Assembly (NCBI RefSeq): GCF_000004825.1
Contig: NW_008805070.1
Location: forward strand, 1-64,000
Direction: 5' to 3'
Origin: Heterostelium album PN500
Lineage: Eukaryota; Evosea; Eumycetozoa; Acytosteliales; Acytosteliaceae
Length of the DNA: 64,000 nt
Shown here: positions 10,140 to 21,078 of the stretch, one piece after another
Layout of the letters: each line of letters begins with the position of its first letter
Numbering within the stretch: position 1 is the stretch's first letter
The notes under the pieces: generated by a model
Told to the model about the DNA's origin: nothing
Databases searched by the model: none
The model's input: only the letters and a program-made list of their open reading frames with translations
Position numbers and translations under genes: made by a program

Positions 10140-11947
10140 TTATTTTAAAAGGTTGATATTATTACGTTTAATAAAAAGTTTTAGAATAATTATTGTTTTT
10201 CTGCTGGTGTTGTATTTTTCTAAATTAATAGATGTAACATACTTTGGCACACCAATTTTGTTCAATATCCATCTGAGAGTTCTTTCGTCACCTATTTCCA
10301 TTGTGTGTTCAAATTCCTCTTGATCGATCGAGAAAATACTTTGATAGTTAGAAAACAGCCAATCTAGGATATGTATGTGACCGAATCTAGCAGCTGTTTG
10401 AATGACGCCACGTATGCATTCTGGAACATCATCCTCAGGTGCTGCTTTCTTGAGCCACCATTGGACAGCTTCCAACTTTCCAGTCATCATACATTTCCAT
10501 ATTGTCGCCTGGCTATTTCGCAGTGTCGTATTGTCGTTTAGCCAACTTATCACATCGACCGATCCATTATTAGCAGCGCTATCAATAGACTCTTGTAAAA
10601 TAGATTTTAAACTATTGTTATCATTTTCAAATAGCCACTTTAACAATTCCAATCTTCCATTTCTAACAGCAAGATTCATTACAGCCTCTGTAACTTCAAA
10701 GGTTGTTATGCGTAGTAGCATTTTCATTAGCTCCACACTACCATTGTAAGCAGCATACTCAAGTGACTTGTAAGAGAATCCTTCCGATCTATTGGCAATT
10801 AACCAATTTACAATATCTAGTCGCTCAATTTTAATGGCAGAGTCAAACGCGTGATTGGTACAACCTTCACTCCTATTTTGATGTAGAAATACCATTGTTT
10901 CGAAATGACCATTGGCCGCGGCAAGATCCATTGCGTGAAAGGTCGCTCCTTCAGTTCTATTAAATGTAAATATCTAACAATATCCAACCGCCCAAGTTTA
11001 GCAGCCAGATCCAAAGCACTAGTATCAGTTGTACATGTAGTATTATTATTTATCCATTTCAACAAATCCAAGTTGCCATTCTCCGAGACTTCAACGATTG
11101 CTTTCAGCGAGTAGAAATGATTCTTACCTATCGATGAAACTAATAGTTTAAATATGTCAAACCGATCCTTCCTTATGGCGAGCAGTATAAGATCTCTAGT
11201 GCTGGAAAGACCTAATTGACTACACTGTATAACTAGATATTCGAGTACATGAAGATGTCCAGCTACCACTGCCTTTCTATACATTGTTCGATAGCACTTT
11301 TCTCGGATCGACCAATTTTCATCGATCCATTGGATGATCCCGATATTTCCTACAAAAGCGGCAGTATCAAATATATTATTTTTTGCCTCTAAATACGGTT
11401 TGGCTCCAATCAATTCAAATTTACCAGCCAAATACTTTAGTAGTTCTAAATTCTCTGAGAAAATAGATTCTACCATCGCAGTGTAGAACGACCATTTCTC
11501 ATCAGCCAAAGAACAAAAGTATTTGATTATATCGAATCTTCCAAGTCTTGATGCTCTAAAAAATAAAACATCTATTTCAAATTTATGATAGTTATAACTA
11601 TTATAATAATAATTATTATTATTAACATTATTACTATTGAGCTGTTGTTGGTGTTGCATTGATGTCATTATTTGCCATAGGTACTCTACAATATCCAATC
11701 TATCTACGGTGATTGCATTACTAATGGCAGGATAAAAGTCAGGCACTAAACAACAAGCTTTATATAGATCTTCAAACTGTATCAATTGATTTAGATATCC
11801 ATTTCCTGCCAATAGATGTGGTGAATCGATCATCTGATACCATCTATAGGTTTGTCTTCTTCCGATTTGACTTTGTAGAATATGAACATTATCAAATATC
11901 AATCTACTTAATACTTTATTATTAATTATTTGTTTAAAAGATATCAT
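10140..11947 (-). pseudogene. ankyrin-repeat gene with a one-base frameshift
   Basis: The ATG at 11947 opens a frame with the family leader (MISFKQIINNKVL..., 'HLLAGNGYLNQL') and ankyrin-like units. A short Asn/Tyr run lies near residue 115. Near 10961-10964 the expected sequence for 'YLHLNRTEG' (compare 'ttgcatttaaatagaagtgaagg' at 8080) lacks one A. The frame is lost there and resumes at once in the next frame ('NRTEGATFHAMDLAAANGHF'), running to the stop at 10140. Bridging the indel gives about 600 residues. The absence of other damage suggests a very young pseudogene or a base-calling error. No intron fits: similarity is continuous across the break. Confidence 0.75.
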
Positions 11948-12103
11948 GATTTGAATAAAAAAAAAATGGTGTGTAGTAAATGTGATATTTCATTTTGTGT
12001 ACTCCAAATTTTGCAAAAATTAACACAAATACACATGTTGGTTTAGTTAACTTGAATAAAGTTGGTGACTTAAAATACTTTCATTATAGACATAAAAAAA
12101 GCA

Positions 12104-12705
12104 ATGGTTTTTATTGGTTTTGGTAAGTATTATTTTATGAAAATGAACATGTGATAGTTCGTAACCATCCGAGTTTCAACTCGAACTACTATACGGTCAA
12201 TCGTTTAGGTACTGAAGATGGTGGCAAATATGACGAAAAACATCAAGGTTTGCGAAAGATTGTATATTAACAGAGAGTTACTTCTTCCAACCACTCGGTA
12301 ACAAGAAAGGATATACATTGCCAAAAGGCTATGGTATCAGTGTAAAATATGAAAACTCTACATACTACTTTACAGATTTCACTACCAATTTTCAGAATGG
12401 AACTTCGATAGATGACATGGGTTTCATACCTGCTGCAATAGCAGAAGACTATCGGTATGGGTGGTACAAAGTTATCAGTAAATTTTGTGCAGTCTATATC
12501 GAAGGTTTGTTTAAATACAAATTGAAATATTAACAGAGGTGTAATCATATTTCTAACTTTAGATTTATCCTATCTCTATTGATTGATTATAGCTGATCCT
12601 AGAAAAGTGTTTTCTAAAGGACATTTAGATACAGAAGAAAGGTTTTACACAATTAAAGAACTAATAGGTGCACATTTTAATAATCTCTTTAATTTTATCT
12701 TTTAA
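12104..12705 (+). CDS. small unrecognised gene that needs very short introns
   Basis: Four coding segments join in frame if three GT-AG introns are removed: 12123-12157 (35 bases, donor GTAAGT), 12248-12273 (26 bases) and 12505-12592 (88 bases). The result is about 150 residues from ATG 12104 to TAA 12705, rich in Tyr, Phe and charged residues, with no signal peptide or membrane segment. The largest block (12274-12504) contains 'GYTLPKGYGISVKYENSTYY'. I do not recognise the family. Without splicing the gene would be broken twice, so the alternative is a pseudogene with indels. It sits between the frameshifted ankyrin gene and the glycosyltransferase, convergent with the latter. Confidence 0.45.
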
Positions 12706-12767
12706 ATAAAAAGATAAAACAAAAAGAATAAATATTAATTTATTTATTTACAATTAATTTTAATTAT

Positions 12768-15700
12768 TTAATTATGTTCTTTTGCAGTATCCAATCCAAC
12801 TGGTGGTTCTTTGTTAACATTGGGTATATTAGATTTCTTACCACCACCACCACCCCCACCAATTGGTGGTTCCTCTAAATTATTATTATTATTTTGGTGA
12901 TCGAATCTAGATTTCAACTCTTCGTATTTCGAGTTGATAACTTCATTTTCATAGATATATTGGTCGAAATCTCGCTTAACTCTTTGGTGTTCCTCTTGGA
13001 GTTTAGACAGTTCATTGTGGATCCTCGACATATCTGCTTTGTCGGTATTACATTGATTGTGATAGTGTTGGTCGTCTTCCACTCGCTTGCGATGTGATTC
13101 CAGCTGTTTCCACGATTCTTCCGATTTCTTTTGCCATTTCATCGATTCGATTGCCTGAATCGCCATTTCCACACCGACTCCGTGCTTCAATGCCGATGAT
13201 GAGTATTCACCTCCAATGATGGAATCATCCTCCTGGTCTCGCTCACGCTTGTTGGCCGATGCCTTGCAAAACAGTGTTATCATTTTGTCACCCATGATAT
13301 CGAGATTGAAGAACTGCTTGATCTTCTCACGACAATTCTTGCCGAGATTCTTCATGTGCTGAGGATTGGTGATAAGTGACTCCAGAGCTTTCGAGTATTG
13401 GTCGATCTCTTGCTGACGATGCAACAGCATTGTCTTCTCAAGAAGGATACCTTCGTCTGGCGATACCAACTCACCCTGGCCACCGACTTTGGCACCGACA
13501 GGCACAACTCCCGCAGCCATAGCTTCGTAGAACAACATAGCGATTCCCTCCATCTTGCTTGGCAAAAACACAATATCCGATGCCGATATCAAACGTGGCA
13601 TATCGTAGAGCGGAACATTACCTAGCAACTTAACGTGGTCTGCCATGCCATTGCGTTGAACAAACTCCTCCATCTGCTCACGCAATGCACCGTCGCCACT
13701 AACCAAAGCGGTGAATGACAAGTTCTTAAGTATCATGTCTTTGAACACCTCGAGTGCAACCATCGGTTGTTTCTGCTCGGTCAATCTAGCGGCATACAGG
13801 ATAACGGTTTGTCCGGGTGGAATGGAGTATCTCGAGCGCACCGAAGATCGCTCCACCAAATTCATAAAGAATTCGTTGGTATCGACATTCACATAGGCAA
13901 CATCAATGTTATTCTTCAAGCTCTGAGCGTATCGAGTGTATTCCTTCTCCTGTTGTTTGTTTGCTTTGATTTGAAGATGGTTATTCACCATGTTGTTCGA
14001 GGACTGACCACCAGAGCTGTGAGAGAATCGCTGAGTACCTTTCTTGATCATCCATTCCTTCAGATGATCGGAAGAGACAATCGAGAGGTCAAGCTGAGAT
14101 TGCAACGACAGCGAATACCTTGCGAATCCACCATTCTTCCACTCATTCTCTTCCATATGAATGTAATCGACAATCGATGAATAAGGACAACGCTCGCGTA
14201 TGTAAGGAATAAAGAGATATCCAATTTCACTATTTGTAACCATAGTAATATCTATCCTTCTAGATTCAATTAAATAACATAGGAATCTTGGGAAATCATA
14301 TATTGATAAAAAGTTATTCAATATGAAAATATCTGATGTTAATCTGTTTTGAAAATAGATTTTGTTAGTTATTTATAATTATCTGAATATAATTTGAACA
14401 TACGATTTAAATTGATCTAACCATGGATTATTCGATTGTAAAGTTGCAACAATTGTTATTTCCCAACCTTTTTGAACCAATTGTTTAATTAGATTCAAAT
14501 TGAATTTATCAGCTCCACCAGTATTGAACCATGGCAAAATCAATAGTAATCTAGGACCAACCTTCTTTATAGGGTTATGGAAACTTAAAGTTGATTCTAT
14601 TTGATAGTTTCTATCTTTCTTTTCAATCTATTTGATAAATAGATAGTTAGTTTGTTGTTAATTTTAATCTAAAATTGAATTAACTATTAGAAAAACAATA
14701 ACGTTACTTTTGGGAATGCATTGGAATGAATCAATGGATATTTCAATTTGAATTGGGCAATGAGTTTTTCTTTCTTCTCTGTATTGAAATTGGACCATGT
14801 TTGCTTTGATGTCTCTGTATCTTTGCGACGATACCAATCGAGATACTCTGGGATGGTTTCTCCCCAGTAACCTTTCTCTGCCAGTCGCAACAGGAAATCC
14901 CAATCCTCCATGCCACCAATTATAGACTCGTCATAACCGTTGAATATCGGCGTCGATTGTGGTGTTGTGGCACCGCCAGCGGTCAGTGACTTTCCCTGAA
15001 CGGTAAACACATCCTTTCGGAACATAATCGTTGCAGTCACTTGATTCTCACTGAGAAATCCGGTTGACTGTTCGAATCCTTTGTTCCAAGTGTAGTTTTG
15101 TGCACCGAATCCCACAGTCAAGCCTTTTGCAAATTTAATCTCCGGTGTGGACTCCAACTTCCATGCCAACTTCTCGAGGGTGGTAGGTTCGATCTGGTCG
15201 TCGCCGTCCAGGAAGAACAGATAGTCACCACGACTATGACGAATACCAGTGTTTCTAGCTGCGGAGAGTCCACGATTAGAACTGTGTTTGTGAATGGAGA
15301 TACGTGGATCTCTTGATTTCCAATTCCTAAGGAACGACTCTAGCGGTGTCTCTGTAGATCCGTCGTCGACTACCAACACCTCAAAAGACTGAAGCGACTG
15401 TCTCTCTAGAGATAGAATCATCTCCTCAAGATACTCTATCTTTATATTATAGATTGGAACGATTACGCTTACAACTGGTTGTTGGCAAGAGAATGGATCA
15501 GCAGCAGCAGCAGCAGCAGCAGCAGTATTAATATTATTCCCACCACTACCACTACTACTTCCACCATAACCATCAGCAACTTCAAGTTCATAACGATAGT
15601 TTGTAAGTCGAGTGTTGGCGGCGGGAGTACATTCGTAGTCGAGATGGTCAGGTCCGAATACACAGCTGGTCTGCAGTTGTGATGGTGACGACAGTTGTTG

Positions 15701-15958
15701 GTAGACTGCAGAATTCTTGATGAATCCGAATCGACAGTACGATGTTAAGATTCGATCGGAATACTCCTCCTGGTCGGAATAAGAAACGGGGACACGCATC
15801 AACACCATGAGTATCAAGAAGATCGAAACGATAAACAAGAGAGTTACACCAACACACAGGATATTCCTCTTCCTACTGTAGACTCCACCACCTCCACTGC
15901 CACCGCCACCAGCAAGAATGTCAAGACTTTCCAATTTTTTATTATTTTCTATTACCAT
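12768..15958 (-). CDS. bifunctional GT2-GT4 membrane glycosyltransferase
   Basis: Three exons (15958-14708, 14627-14404, 14343-12768) join in frame to about 1,016 residues. After a Gly-rich start comes one membrane segment near residues 25-45 ('VGVTLLFIVSIFLILMVLM'), fitting a type II Golgi/ER enzyme. A family 2 glycosyltransferase domain follows: 'VSVIVPIYN', 'LVVDDGSTE', 'GLSAARNTGI' and 'YLFFLDGDD' (the metal-binding DxD). The second half is a family 4 (GT-B) domain, with 'LPWFNTGGADKF' at its N-lobe and 'ILYAARLTEQKQP' plus 'PSKMEGIAMLFYEAMAAG' (the E-x7-E motif) in the nucleotide-sugar lobe. A coiled-coil tail (about residues 880-970) and a Gly run end the protein. It probably adds two sugars to one glycan, but donor and acceptor cannot be read. 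The start is uncertain: an upstream ORF overlaps it. Confidence 0.8.
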
Positions 15959-16532
15959 ACTTATTTCTTGATTTTCCAAATGAAAACAATGAAGTGAAAA
16001 CACTTAACAAACCACAACATCCACCATCATAATTCGCTCTATTATTTCTATTCCTTCTTAATCTATTATTATTACTATTACTATTAACATGATTATTATT
16101 ACTATTATTATTTCTATAATTATTGCTATGATTATTATTATTATTATTATTATTATTTAATTGTCTAAATCTTCTTGAAGAATCATTATTATTGTTATTT
16201 AAATTTGCACCATTTAAACTTGTAGTTGATGTTGTTAGTATTGTATTTCCATTAGATGCTAATTCATCATAGATTTCAATGGAATTAATAGCTTCATCTT
16301 CACTGCTAGTATCTAAATAATCATCGTCATCGTCATCATAGCCGGATGACTCTTCATCTCTATCTGAACTACTATTACTATGATTGTTATTGGCTCCATT
16401 CAATCTATGATTGGGTGACATTGAGTTCATAGAATATCTTGTGCCACTGCTCGAGAGTGTTCTTTCTCTAACCACTGTAATTGGTGGTGATGTACTACTA
16501 CTACTATTAATATTATTATTATCTTCAATCAT
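15942..16532 (-). CDS. low-complexity ORF overlapping the glycosyltransferase start
   Basis: A 196-residue ORF from ATG 16532, rich in Asn, Ser and Asp, ending with 'GLLSVFTSLFSFGKSRNK'. Its last 17 bases overlap the ATG of the GT2-GT4 gene in another frame. Eukaryotic genes rarely overlap this way, so it is most likely the cytosolic N-terminus of the glycosyltransferase, separated by a one-base indel or an unrecognised splice. A separate small gene is the alternative. No GT-AG pair of reasonable size restores one frame. Confidence 0.45.
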   Translation of the reverse strand: MIEDNNNINSSSSTSPPITVVRERTLSSSGTRYSMNSMSPNHRLNGANNNHSNSSSDRDEESSGYDDDDDDYLDTSSEDEAINSIEIYDELASNGNTILTTSTTSLNGANLNNNNNDSSRRFRQLNNNNNNNNNHSNNYRNNNSNNNHVNSNSNNNRLRRNRNNRANYDGGCCGLLSVFTSLFSFGKSRNKYGNRK

Positions 16533-17095
16533 TTTTAATTATTTGATTAAAATAATACATAAATATAATTTATAATAGGATAATTAATAACTTTCATATA
16601 TATAAATAATAAATACTAGAATTTATATACAACAGGTTAAATCAAACATTCTCATAACATTATATAATATTTGACAAACATTGACTCATTTTGTGAGTAA
16701 AGTTGCAACTACACACTTCCCACTCTTCTGTTCTCTTCATTTATTTTTTGTACATTTCTTTTCTTTTACTTTGTTCTGTACTATAATGAATGTTGGTTGT
16801 GTTTCACTTTGTTTTACAAAAGTAACACCACTATTTATTTTTATATCACCACTAACAAACACATCTGATGAAAACAATGAAAAAAAAAAAAAAAAAAATA
16901 TTAATATTTGACCAATAAAAATAATAATAATTATGATATTTATTTAGATTAATATTTGTAAATATATTTAAACATTGTATGTATTATTGTTGTTGTTGTT
17001 GAAAAATAAAATAGAAATAGAAATAGAAATGATATGAATAATTGATATGAAAGTGGGTGAGCGGGAAAGGTGGGGGAGCAGCTACTGATTTAACC
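16533..17095. other. intergenic stretch, nothing recognised
   Basis: About 560 AT-rich bases. It holds the probable promoter of the glycosyltransferase/low-complexity ORF on its left and the 3' flank of a small minus-strand gene on its right. An A tract of about 20 bases lies near 16880. Open frames here have no ATG of their own or no coding character. Confidence 0.4.
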
Positions 17096-17389
17096 TTATT
17101 TAGGAGTTGGAGCCAAGTTGGCAACAACAACTGATTGAATTGGACTAATACTAGCAGTAGGAGTATTAGTCCGATCAACTACTTTTGGAATGGTAGTTGG
17201 TTCGACCTCTGGATTTCCTTTATTCTTGGCGAGTTCATCGACTTTTCGAACCAAATTATGGTGAGAACTGTCAATCTCAAGGTGCCATGGGTATAATACA
17301 CAGATCTGGAATCCTAGCGCAGATGACGCAAGTACACAGTTGAATAATGGTAGGTTCGATGCTAGTCTTGGGAATCTTGAAAGGACCAT
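17096..17389 (-). CDS. small protein with one hydrophobic segment, unrecognised
   Basis: A 97-residue ORF beginning MVLSRFPRLASNL, with a hydrophobic stretch at about residues 10-32 ('LFNCVLASSALGFQICVLYP'), then a charged segment and a Pro/Thr-rich tail. Base composition is higher in G+C than the flanks, as in real exons of this window. The basic N-terminus followed by a single membrane segment would suit a small mitochondrial inner-membrane protein, but that is a guess. I do not recognise the family. Confidence 0.55.
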   Translation of the reverse strand: MVLSRFPRLASNLPLFNCVLASSALGFQICVLYPWHLEIDSSHHNLVRKVDELAKNKGNPEVEPTTIPKVVDRTNTPTASISPIQSVVVANLAPTPK

Positions 17390-17494
17390 TGTTGATTGTT
17401 GATTTTTAATTCAATTAGTTGATTGTTGACCTTTCATAAATATACAAAAGAGAGTTCGTTAGTATCGAAAATTGAATACTCAACTAAAAATATA

Positions 17495-17525
<31 letters not shown>

Positions 17526-19059
17526 AGATCATTTCTATTCCATTAATGTTATTTTCAATCATATAAAATATTCCATAAAAAAATAAAATGACCAAAAGCA
17601 AACTTGGGTTCTTTTTAGAAATGAAATCAACATCAGGTTTACCTACCAAATGTAAAATGTATTGTATTTGTATGATGATTTTATTTTGGTGATATTAAAA
17701 TTGTAGATTAGATATAATAGTTATTCTTATTATTGGTACACTGTATATAAAATATAATAATAGGGAAAAAAGTTTATTGTCGTATTCTAACACGATTCAT
17801 TTAAAATATATAGCTAATTTAAGAAAATAATAATAAAAGAAAATAATATGATTTCAAGATATATCTCTTGTTTATAGTTTTTAGTATCTATGTTTGTAAA
17901 CAATTAATAAGAAATGGTTGAATGAACAATAATAAGGTGTATCCAAAAAAAAAATTTTGAAAAAAACAAAATTTAATTTAAAATAAATTAAATTGGTGGT
18001 TGGTCTTAAAATCACTTTTTAATCATTGAGTGCAATGGTTCACTTTAAATGGAACGGTTTTTATAACCAACCATAACTGAAGTTCTGAACTATAATACTT
18101 GTTTTTGGTTGAAGTTTTATTTATTATTCTTGCATACACATCTTCTCAAATAATCAATTATAAATGAAAATGTTTTATAACCAAATGATCATTTTGGAAT
18201 AAACATACAAAGAAAAAAAAAAAAAATACAAGAAAAACAAGCAAATTAAACAAAAAAAGCGATGTTTAGCTTTCATTTGATTTAAAAAATCATAATTAAA
18301 TTAAATTAGCGATGTTTAATATTAGTAAACAATTGATAAAGCATTGTAAATCAGATTTATCTCGAGATATCAGATTTATTTCATCATCAAATAGATGTAA
18401 TTCTAAGGTAATTGATCAATAAAGAAAGAAAGAAAGAAAGAAAGACCCACTACATGATAAAACTAAACAAAAATTGAATAAAATAAAATAATAATCTATA
18501 GATTAACTTTATGTTAAAAGATAATCATGGTTCAAACACACAACAAAACAGATCTGTGCTAATTAGTAATATCTATTCTTTGAATAAGCAACAACAACTA
18601 CTATCTAGTAACAACCAGGGTATGTATCAAAAGTATCGAAACAATACCAAATATGATCATCGAATGCGTAGAATCTATTTTAAGTTATTAAAAAACAACA
18701 TGTTGTTTTGCGTATTTTGTGGTTGGTATTAAAACAGGACATCGATTTGTGTTCTCTAAATACACTTTCATGTGGTGACATCAAGTTTATACAATCATCT
18801 CTTTTAAAAAAAAAAACAAATTTTATCTTTGAATTGTTGACGACCACCCCAACTTTCATTTTTAAATTAAATTTTCGAAAAAAAATTAAATTCACACTCA
18901 TTGTTAGATATTTTTATCTTATAATTTAAATCTTTATCATTATCTGTTATCTGTTAACTGTTTTAAAATAAGAGTTAAACATTAACTTTAATATTAGTTT
19001 TAAATAATTTTAGATTCTTTAGTAGTAGTAGTAGTAATAGTAAGAGTTTTAGTGATAAA
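17390..19059. other. long AT-rich region with a possible 5' exon of the next gene
   Basis: Mostly non-coding. A (GTT)n run lies at about 17492-17522 and a (GAAA)n run at about 18422-18446. An ATG at 18312 opens 32 codons that look like a mitochondrial presequence (basic, Ser-rich, ending near 'RFISSSNRC') and meets a donor at 18408. Splicing to the AG at 19043-19044 would keep frame with the metallo-hydrolase ATG at 19060. The implied intron, 637 bases, is long for this window. Another ORF (18511-18732) shows no coding character. Confidence 0.4.
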
Positions 19060-20054
19060 ATGGCAAATGTTACAGTATTCCCAGATATTGATACTGCCAC
19101 TGCACAGATCTTGATTGTCGATGAACAGACAAAGAACTGTGCAATTCTCGACTCGGTTCTCAACTATGCCGCTGCCTCTGGAAAGACGAGCACAACATCG
19201 ATCGATAAGATCTTGGCTGTCGTCGAGGAGAAGGGTTACACAGTCCAATGGATCCTAGAGTCACACATCCACGCCGACCACTTGTCAGCCTCCTACTACA
19301 TCAAGTCAAAGTACCCACAGGCCAAAACAGCCATTGGTGAAGGTGCACGTACCGTACAAAAGATATTCAAACACATCTTTAACCTCGAACACTCATTCCC
19401 TGTTGATGGAAGTCAATTCGATGTTCTTTGGAAAGGTAGGCATTAATATGTTGTTTTTATTGTTATTAATAATCAACTAACTTACTAACTAACTAACTAA
19501 CTAACTATTTATATATATTGTTATTGTTATTGTTATTTCTATTGTTTATGACTATGTTAGATGGTGATAAATTCCAAATTGGTAATCTAAATGTTAGTGT
19601 TATTCATACTCCAGGACATACACCAGCATGTGTTTCATATTATATTGAGAACGATTGTATATTTGTTGGTGATACTATCTTTATGCCGGATGTTGGTACC
19701 GCCAGATGCGACTTCCCAGAGGGTTCGGCCGTTACTTTGTTTGAATCGATGCAAAAGATTCTCGCATTGCCAGAGGCCACCAAGATCTATGTCTGTCACG
19801 ACTACCCACCAGCTGGAAGAGAGCTCAACTACCTTACCACTGTTGGTGAGCAACGAAAGAGAAACAAACACGTCAAGGATGGAATCAGTAGAGAGGAATT
19901 CATCGAAATGAGAACTGCAAGAGATGCCACCCTCAAAGCACCAAATCTCTTGCTTCCATCGATCCAAGTAAACATCAGAGCCGGTGAACTTCCAAAACCA
20001 GAAGACAACGGAATCGCCTACATTAAAATACCACTCAACTATTTGAAACAGTAA
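19060..20054 (+). CDS. persulfide dioxygenase-like metallo-beta-lactamase fold protein
   Basis: Two exons (19060-19435 and 19561-20054) give 289 residues. The metal site is clear: 'HIHADHLSA' (HxHxDH), 'HTPGHTPACVSY', 'VGDTIFMPDVGTARCDFP' and 'CHDY'. The order and spacing match the ETHE1/Blh branch, whose members use one iron to oxidise glutathione persulfide to sulfite, usually in mitochondria as part of sulfide detoxification. Length agrees with bacterial Blh proteins starting at the same point. An upstream in-frame Ser-rich stretch (19015-19059) and a possible far 5' exon at 18312 would add a mitochondrial targeting sequence. Glyoxalase II is the alternative family, but the 'MPDVGTARCDFP' block favours the dioxygenase. 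Confidence 0.85.
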
Positions 20055-20232
20055 TAATAATAATAATAATATTTAAAACTGTTTCATTTTCAATCAAAAA
20101 GCAACCAAATCAAATATATTTGTAAACTAAAAAAAAAAAAAAAACAAAACAATAACCATATTATTATTTTATAATGTTTTCTTTTATCTATTTTTTATCT
20201 TTATTTATTGATCATTATCTTTATCTTTATTA

Positions 20233-20613
20233 TTAACAATATATTTGTACAAAATACCAAGATCCATCTAAGTCGAGATCACCTGCTATTGCGGAGAATT
20301 TAAAAGTTGGATTTAAAATGTTTCTTGTACTGTTTGGTGATGTTATCCACATTTTATATGCAGAGAGTGCTGAATCTTTTGCAGTGACATGTGCGGTGTT
20401 ACCTGCTGCAGGAACACCTCTGACTCTGGTCAATCGTGAATCCTTATCGAAACCTCTGCTGCTTCTTGTTATTATAATATTGTACACCTGTTCCATTGCC
20501 ACCTGATAGACATTGAAATCGTATATAAAAGGTGGTAGATTCGCTCCCACTCTATAATCATTGATCATTCTAAATAAACTATTTTCTCTTGCTTTTGTCA
20601 TATCTTGTATCAT
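20233..20613 (-). CDS. CAP (SCP/PR-1 type) domain protein
   Basis: A 126-residue ORF with the pattern of a single CAP domain: 'RMINDYRVGANLPPFIYD' at the N-terminus, a conserved Thr-Ala-His region, 'ALSAYKMWITSPNSTRNILN' and 'GSWYFVQIYC' at the end. CAP proteins are mostly secreted and bind lipids or other ligands. No signal peptide follows the ATG at 20613, but the sequence just before it ('tttcaaag') could be an intron acceptor, so an upstream exon with a signal peptide may be missing. It converges with the dioxygenase gene, about 180 bases away. Confidence 0.65.
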   Translation of the reverse strand: MIQDMTKARENSLFRMINDYRVGANLPPFIYDFNVYQVAMEQVYNIIITRSSRGFDKDSRLTRVRGVPAAGNTAHVTAKDSALSAYKMWITSPNSTRNILNPTFKFSAIAGDLDLDGSWYFVQIYC

Positions 20614-21078
20614 CTTTGAAATATATATAAACTATTAATAATAATAATAATATTATTGTTTATTTATATAAAATAATTATTTTTAAACCTTTGATTATAC
20701 CTATGATTTAATTTTGATTATTATTTCTATCTATCTATCCCAATAATATAATATTGATTTCTATTTTTTTTATTTATATTTTAATTGTTTTTATTTATTT
20801 TATATGTCAAAAATAGTAATGATCAATTATTATTATAAATCTAATCAAAACAATCAATCCACCATCATAAACAATCATATGATTTATTTACCATTACAGG
20901 TTAATCACACTTTGTGTGTTCTGATAAACACATTTATATTTGTAAACAATATTTTTTGTGGTAATTTGTGGTGGATGTTGTTGTCGAAGAGTGGTGATTT
21001 GTGTGGTAAATTTTATTAGTGGAAACAATTTTTTTGATCATATTTGTTTTTGATACATTAAATGAACAAACAGATAAA
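20614..21078. other. intergenic stretch before the ankyrin pseudogene
   Basis: About 465 bases. The left part is pure A+T. The right part (20890-21010) is unusually rich in G and T, with 'tttgtggtaatttgtggtgg'-like blocks that could be promoter elements. A 71-codon ORF at 20804-21019 has no recognisable product. Confidence 0.4.

Noticed and set aside
17434-17649. Minus-strand ORF with a hydrophobic stretch and a poly-Asn run
   Set aside because: The poly-Asn part comes from a (GTT)n simple repeat, and no ATG context or splice partner was found. A short real exon cannot be fully excluded.
18511-18732. Plus-strand ORF of 73 codons with a donor-like site
   Set aside because: Splicing it to the dioxygenase would be out of frame and its composition matches non-coding DNA.
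20804-21019. Plus-strand ORF of 71 codons
   Set aside because: A+T-rich composition, no family, and it abuts the ankyrin pseudogene promoter region.
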